Shown: in pieces, positions 54,938-56,940 of the stretch | Layout: each line of letters opens with the position of its first letter | Numbering within the stretch: position 1 is the stretch's first letter | Assembly: GCA_039818825.1 (NCBI GenBank) | Contig: JBCBTD010000024.1 | Location: 1 to 56,940, forward strand | Length of the DNA: 56,940 nt | Direction of reading: 5' to 3' | Origin: JBCBTD01 sp039818825 | GTDB lineage: Bacteria; Pseudomonadota; Alphaproteobacteria; Geminicoccales; Geminicoccaceae | Notes under the pieces: generated by a model | Seen by the model: the letters and a program-made list of their open reading frames with translations, nothing else | Database searches by the model: none | Told to the model about the DNA's origin: nothing | Made by a program: the position numbers and the translations under genes

Positions 54938-56940
54938 ATGGCAGCATTGAATCTGGGTCGACTGACCGGCGTCGACGGCTTCCGGATCGACGGAGTCGAC
55001 ACGGACGATCGGAGCGGGTTTTCGGTGTCGGATGCCGGAGACGTCAACGGCGACGGGCTCGGCGACATCGTCATTGGCGCCTATCTGGCCGACCCGCGCG
55101 GGCAGGAGTTTGCCGGCGAGAGCTACGTGGTGTTCGGGTCGTCGTCGGGGTTCGCCTCAAGCCTTGCTCTGTCGTCGCTCGACGGCAGCAACGGCTTCCG
55201 CCTCGACGGCGTCGATGAGGGCGACCTGAGCGGGTATGCCGTGTCGGGTGCAGGCGACGTCAATGGCGACGGTCTCGACGATCTCATCATCGGTGCACGG
55301 AGAGCGAGCCCCAACGGGCAGAGATATGCCGGCGAGAGCTACGTGGTGTTCGGGTCGTCGTCGGGGTTCGCCTCGAGCCTTGCTCTGTCGTCGCTCGACG
55401 GTACCGACGGCTTCCGCCTCGAAGGTGTCGCGCCCTTCGAAAACAGCGGCCGTTCGGTCTCGGGTGCTGGGGATGTCAACGGCGACGGGCTCGACGACCT
55501 CATCATCGGTGCTCGATACGCGAGCCCGAACGGGCAGCCACTTGCCGGCGCGAGCTATGTGGTGTTCGGGTCGTTGGACGGTTTCGGTTCTAGCTTGGCG
55601 CTGTCGGCGCTCGACGGCAGCAACGGCTTTCGGATCGACGGTGTCGATACGGGCGACCGAAGCGGCGGTTCGGTCTCAGGTGCTGGCGACGTCAACGGCG
55701 ACGGTGTCGACGACCTCATCATCGGAGCACCGTGGGCCGACCCGAACGGGCAGGACTTTGCCGGCGCGAGCTACGTGGTGTTCGGGTCGTCGTCGGGGTT
55801 CGCGTCCAGCCTGCCGCTGACGTCGCTCGACGGCACCAGCGGCTTTCGCATCGACAGCATCGACGCGGGAGACTTCAGCGGCGGGTCGGTTTCGAGTGCT
55901 GGCGACGTCAACGGCGACGGTATTGACGACCTCATCATCGGTGCTGACCGCGCCGACCCGAACGAGCAGTCGATCGCCGGCGAGAGCTACGTGGTGTTCG
56001 GGTCATCGGGCGGTTTCGCTCCGAGCTTGGCGCTGTCGGCGCTCGACGGGATCAAAGGCTTCCGCATCGACGGCGCCGATGTCGGTGACCGAAGCGGCTT
56101 TTCGGTCTCAGGTGCCGGCGATGTCAACGGTGACGGGTTCGACGACCTGATCATCGGCGCCTACTGGGCTGGCCCGAACGGGCAGATCCGCGCCGGTGAA
56201 AGCTACGTGGTTTTCGGGTCGTCGGGTGGGTTTGGTCCCAGCCTCGCTCTGTCAGCGTTGGAAGCCACAGACGGCTTCCGCCTCGTCGGCATCGATGCGG
56301 ACGACCGAAGCGGCGTTTCGGTCTCGGGTGCGGGCGACGTCAACGGCGACGGGCTCGACGACCTCGTCATCGGTGCCCACCGCGCCGATCTGGAAGGCCG
56401 AGATCTTTCCGGCGAAAGCTACGTGGTGTTCGGCGTGCCCGATGTGACGATTGCCCTCGCCGATGCGGTCGTCGCCGAGAACGGTGGGACGACGACGGCG
56501 ACGGTGACCCGGGCCGGCGACACGACGTCGGCTCTCACCGTGGCGCTGTCGACTTCCGATCCCACCATCGCCAGCGTGCCGTCGTCGGTGGAGATCCCGG
56601 CGGGCCAAACCTCGGCAAGCTTCGTCGTCACCGCCGTCGACAACGGCATCGCCGAGTTGGCCCGCAGTGTGATCATCCAGGCGGGCTTCACCGGCGTCGC
56701 CGCGTTGCAGGTCGTCGACGACGATCCAGGGTTTCCGCTGATCGAGCTGGGCCAACTCGATGGCACCGACGGCTTTCGGCTCGACGGCGTCGAGGCGAAC
56801 GACCGGAGCGGCTACTCGGTGTCGGGTGCCGGCGACGTCAACGGCGACGGCGTCGACGATCTGATCATCGGGGCGAGTCGAGCCGACCCGAACGGTCAGG
56901 ACAGTGCCGGCGCGAGTTACGTGGTGTTCGGGTCGTCGTC
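54938..56940 (+). CDS. FG-GAP/Calx-beta repeat protein, right end cut by window edge
   Basis: An open frame from ATG 54938 (AGGA 8 bases upstream) to the last base, at least 667 residues. It begins with no signal peptide. From residue 13 it consists of 72-residue FG-GAP (integrin-alpha-like) repeats, each with SGAGDVNGDGLDDLIIGA, a calcium-binding DxNxDG loop, and ESYVVFGSSSGF. After seven repeats a Calx-beta-like domain of about 94 residues (VTIALADAVVAENGGTTTAT onwards) is inserted, then repeats resume. The lack of a signal peptide and the acidic, Cys-free composition fit a large adhesin exported by a type I system, whose C-terminal signal would lie beyond the window. Confidence 0.92.
   Translation, partial: MAALNLGRLTGVDGFRIDGVDTDDRSGFSVSDAGDVNGDGLGDIVIGAYLADPRGQEFAGESYVVFGSSSGFASSLALSSLDGSNGFRLDGVDEGDLSGYAVSGAGDVNGDGLDDLIIGARRASPNGQRYAGESYVVFGSSSGFASSLALSSLDGTDGFRLEGVAPFENSGRSVSGAGDVNGDGLDDLIIGARYASPNGQPLAGASYVVFGSLDGFGSSLALSALDGSNGFRIDGVDTGDRSGGSVSGAGDVNGDGVDDLIIGAPWADPNGQDFAGASYVVFGSSSGFASSLPLTSLDGTSGFRIDSIDAGDFSGGSVSSAGDVNGDGIDDLIIGADRADPNEQSIAGESYVVFGSSGGFAPSLALSALDGIKGFRIDGADVGDRSGFSVSGAGDVNGDGFDDLIIGAYWAGPNGQIRAGESYVVFGSSGGFGPSLALSALEATDGFRLVGIDADDRSGVSVSGAGDVNGDGLDDLVIGAHRADLEGRDLSGESYVVFGVPDVTIALADAVVAENGGTTTATVTRAGDTTSALTVALSTSDPTIASVPSSVEIPAGQTSASFVVTAVDNGIAELARSVIIQAGFTGVAALQVVDDDPGFPLIELGQLDGTDGFRLDGVEANDRSGYSVSGAGDVNGDGVDDLIIGASRADPNGQDSAGASYVVFGSS
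54974..56440 (+). repeat. Tandem 216-bp coding repeats (FG-GAP units)
   Basis: The GDVNGDG-coding segment recurs at 55037, 55253, 55469, 55685, 55901, 56117 and 56333, each exactly 216 bases apart, so seven 72-codon units run without a single insertion or deletion. An eighth copy at 56831 follows after 216 plus 282 bases, the 282 being the Calx-beta-like insert at about 56440-56767. Units are alike at DNA level, e.g. TACGTGGTGTTCGGGTCGTC recurs in several. Confidence 0.95.

Noticed and set aside
54974..56940. Regular repeats considered as a CRISPR array or satellite
   Set aside because: The period is 216 bp, in frame throughout, and codes for FG-GAP units with calcium-binding loops.

Overview
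The window is GC-rich, densely coded DNA with many TTG and GTG starts. It carries a clear CtrA response regulator (phospho-acceptor Asp51), which is confined to the Alphaproteobacteria. Together with class II DAHP synthase, the ybgC-tolQRAB-pal-cpoB-tilS-ftsH string and yebC-ruvCAB, this points to an alphaproteobacterium, possibly near the Rhodospirillales; the order is inference. No rRNA, tRNA or CRISPR array was seen.

Positions 1-31.0 kb are mostly core chromosome. From the left: an amidase cut by the window edge, a DUF4336 protein, class II DAHP synthase and a nicotinate phosphoribosyltransferase-like gene, an ECF sigma/anti-sigma pair, a LEA2-type lipoprotein, acetoacetyl-CoA synthetase and a PhoR-like histidine kinase. 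Next come fliIJ, divergent from ctrA across a short intergenic region with a CtrA-box-like site. A TAXI solute-binding protein, a GNAT acetyltransferase, a small monooxygenase-fold protein and lrgAB follow. The long minus-strand block 16.3-29.1 kb reads yebC, DUF938 methyltransferase, ruvC, ruvA, ruvB, ybgC, tolQ, tolR, tolA, an extra lipoprotein, tolB, pal, cpoB, tilS, ftsH and an intrinsic terminator. The extra lipoprotein between tolA and tolB has a C-terminal domain resembling that of TolA.

From about 29 to 37 kb are a small membrane protein, MepA, a Zur-like regulator, a PuuE-like deacetylase, and a four-gene overlapping operon: sensor adenylate cyclase, methyltransferase, a fused binding-protein/permease ABC subunit, and a second permease. 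No ATPase gene lies beside the ABC genes.

From about 37.4 kb to the right edge the window looks accessory. A decayed IS3-type orfA fragment marks its left side. A single 15.2-kb minus-strand operon of five very large, translationally coupled genes follows (933, 1199, 954, 1397 and 583 aa in transcription order). Only two have recognisable parts: a PhoD-like metallophosphatase without a signal peptide, and a beta-rich DUF6603-like protein. The other three have no function I can name. This operon, with a good sigma-70-type promoter upstream, is the best candidate for an undescribed system. Beyond it are a TPR fragment and a TIGR03032-type gene, both without proper starts, facing each other as if across a rearrangement. 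The window ends inside a secreted-type FG-GAP/Calx-beta protein built of exact 216-bp repeats.
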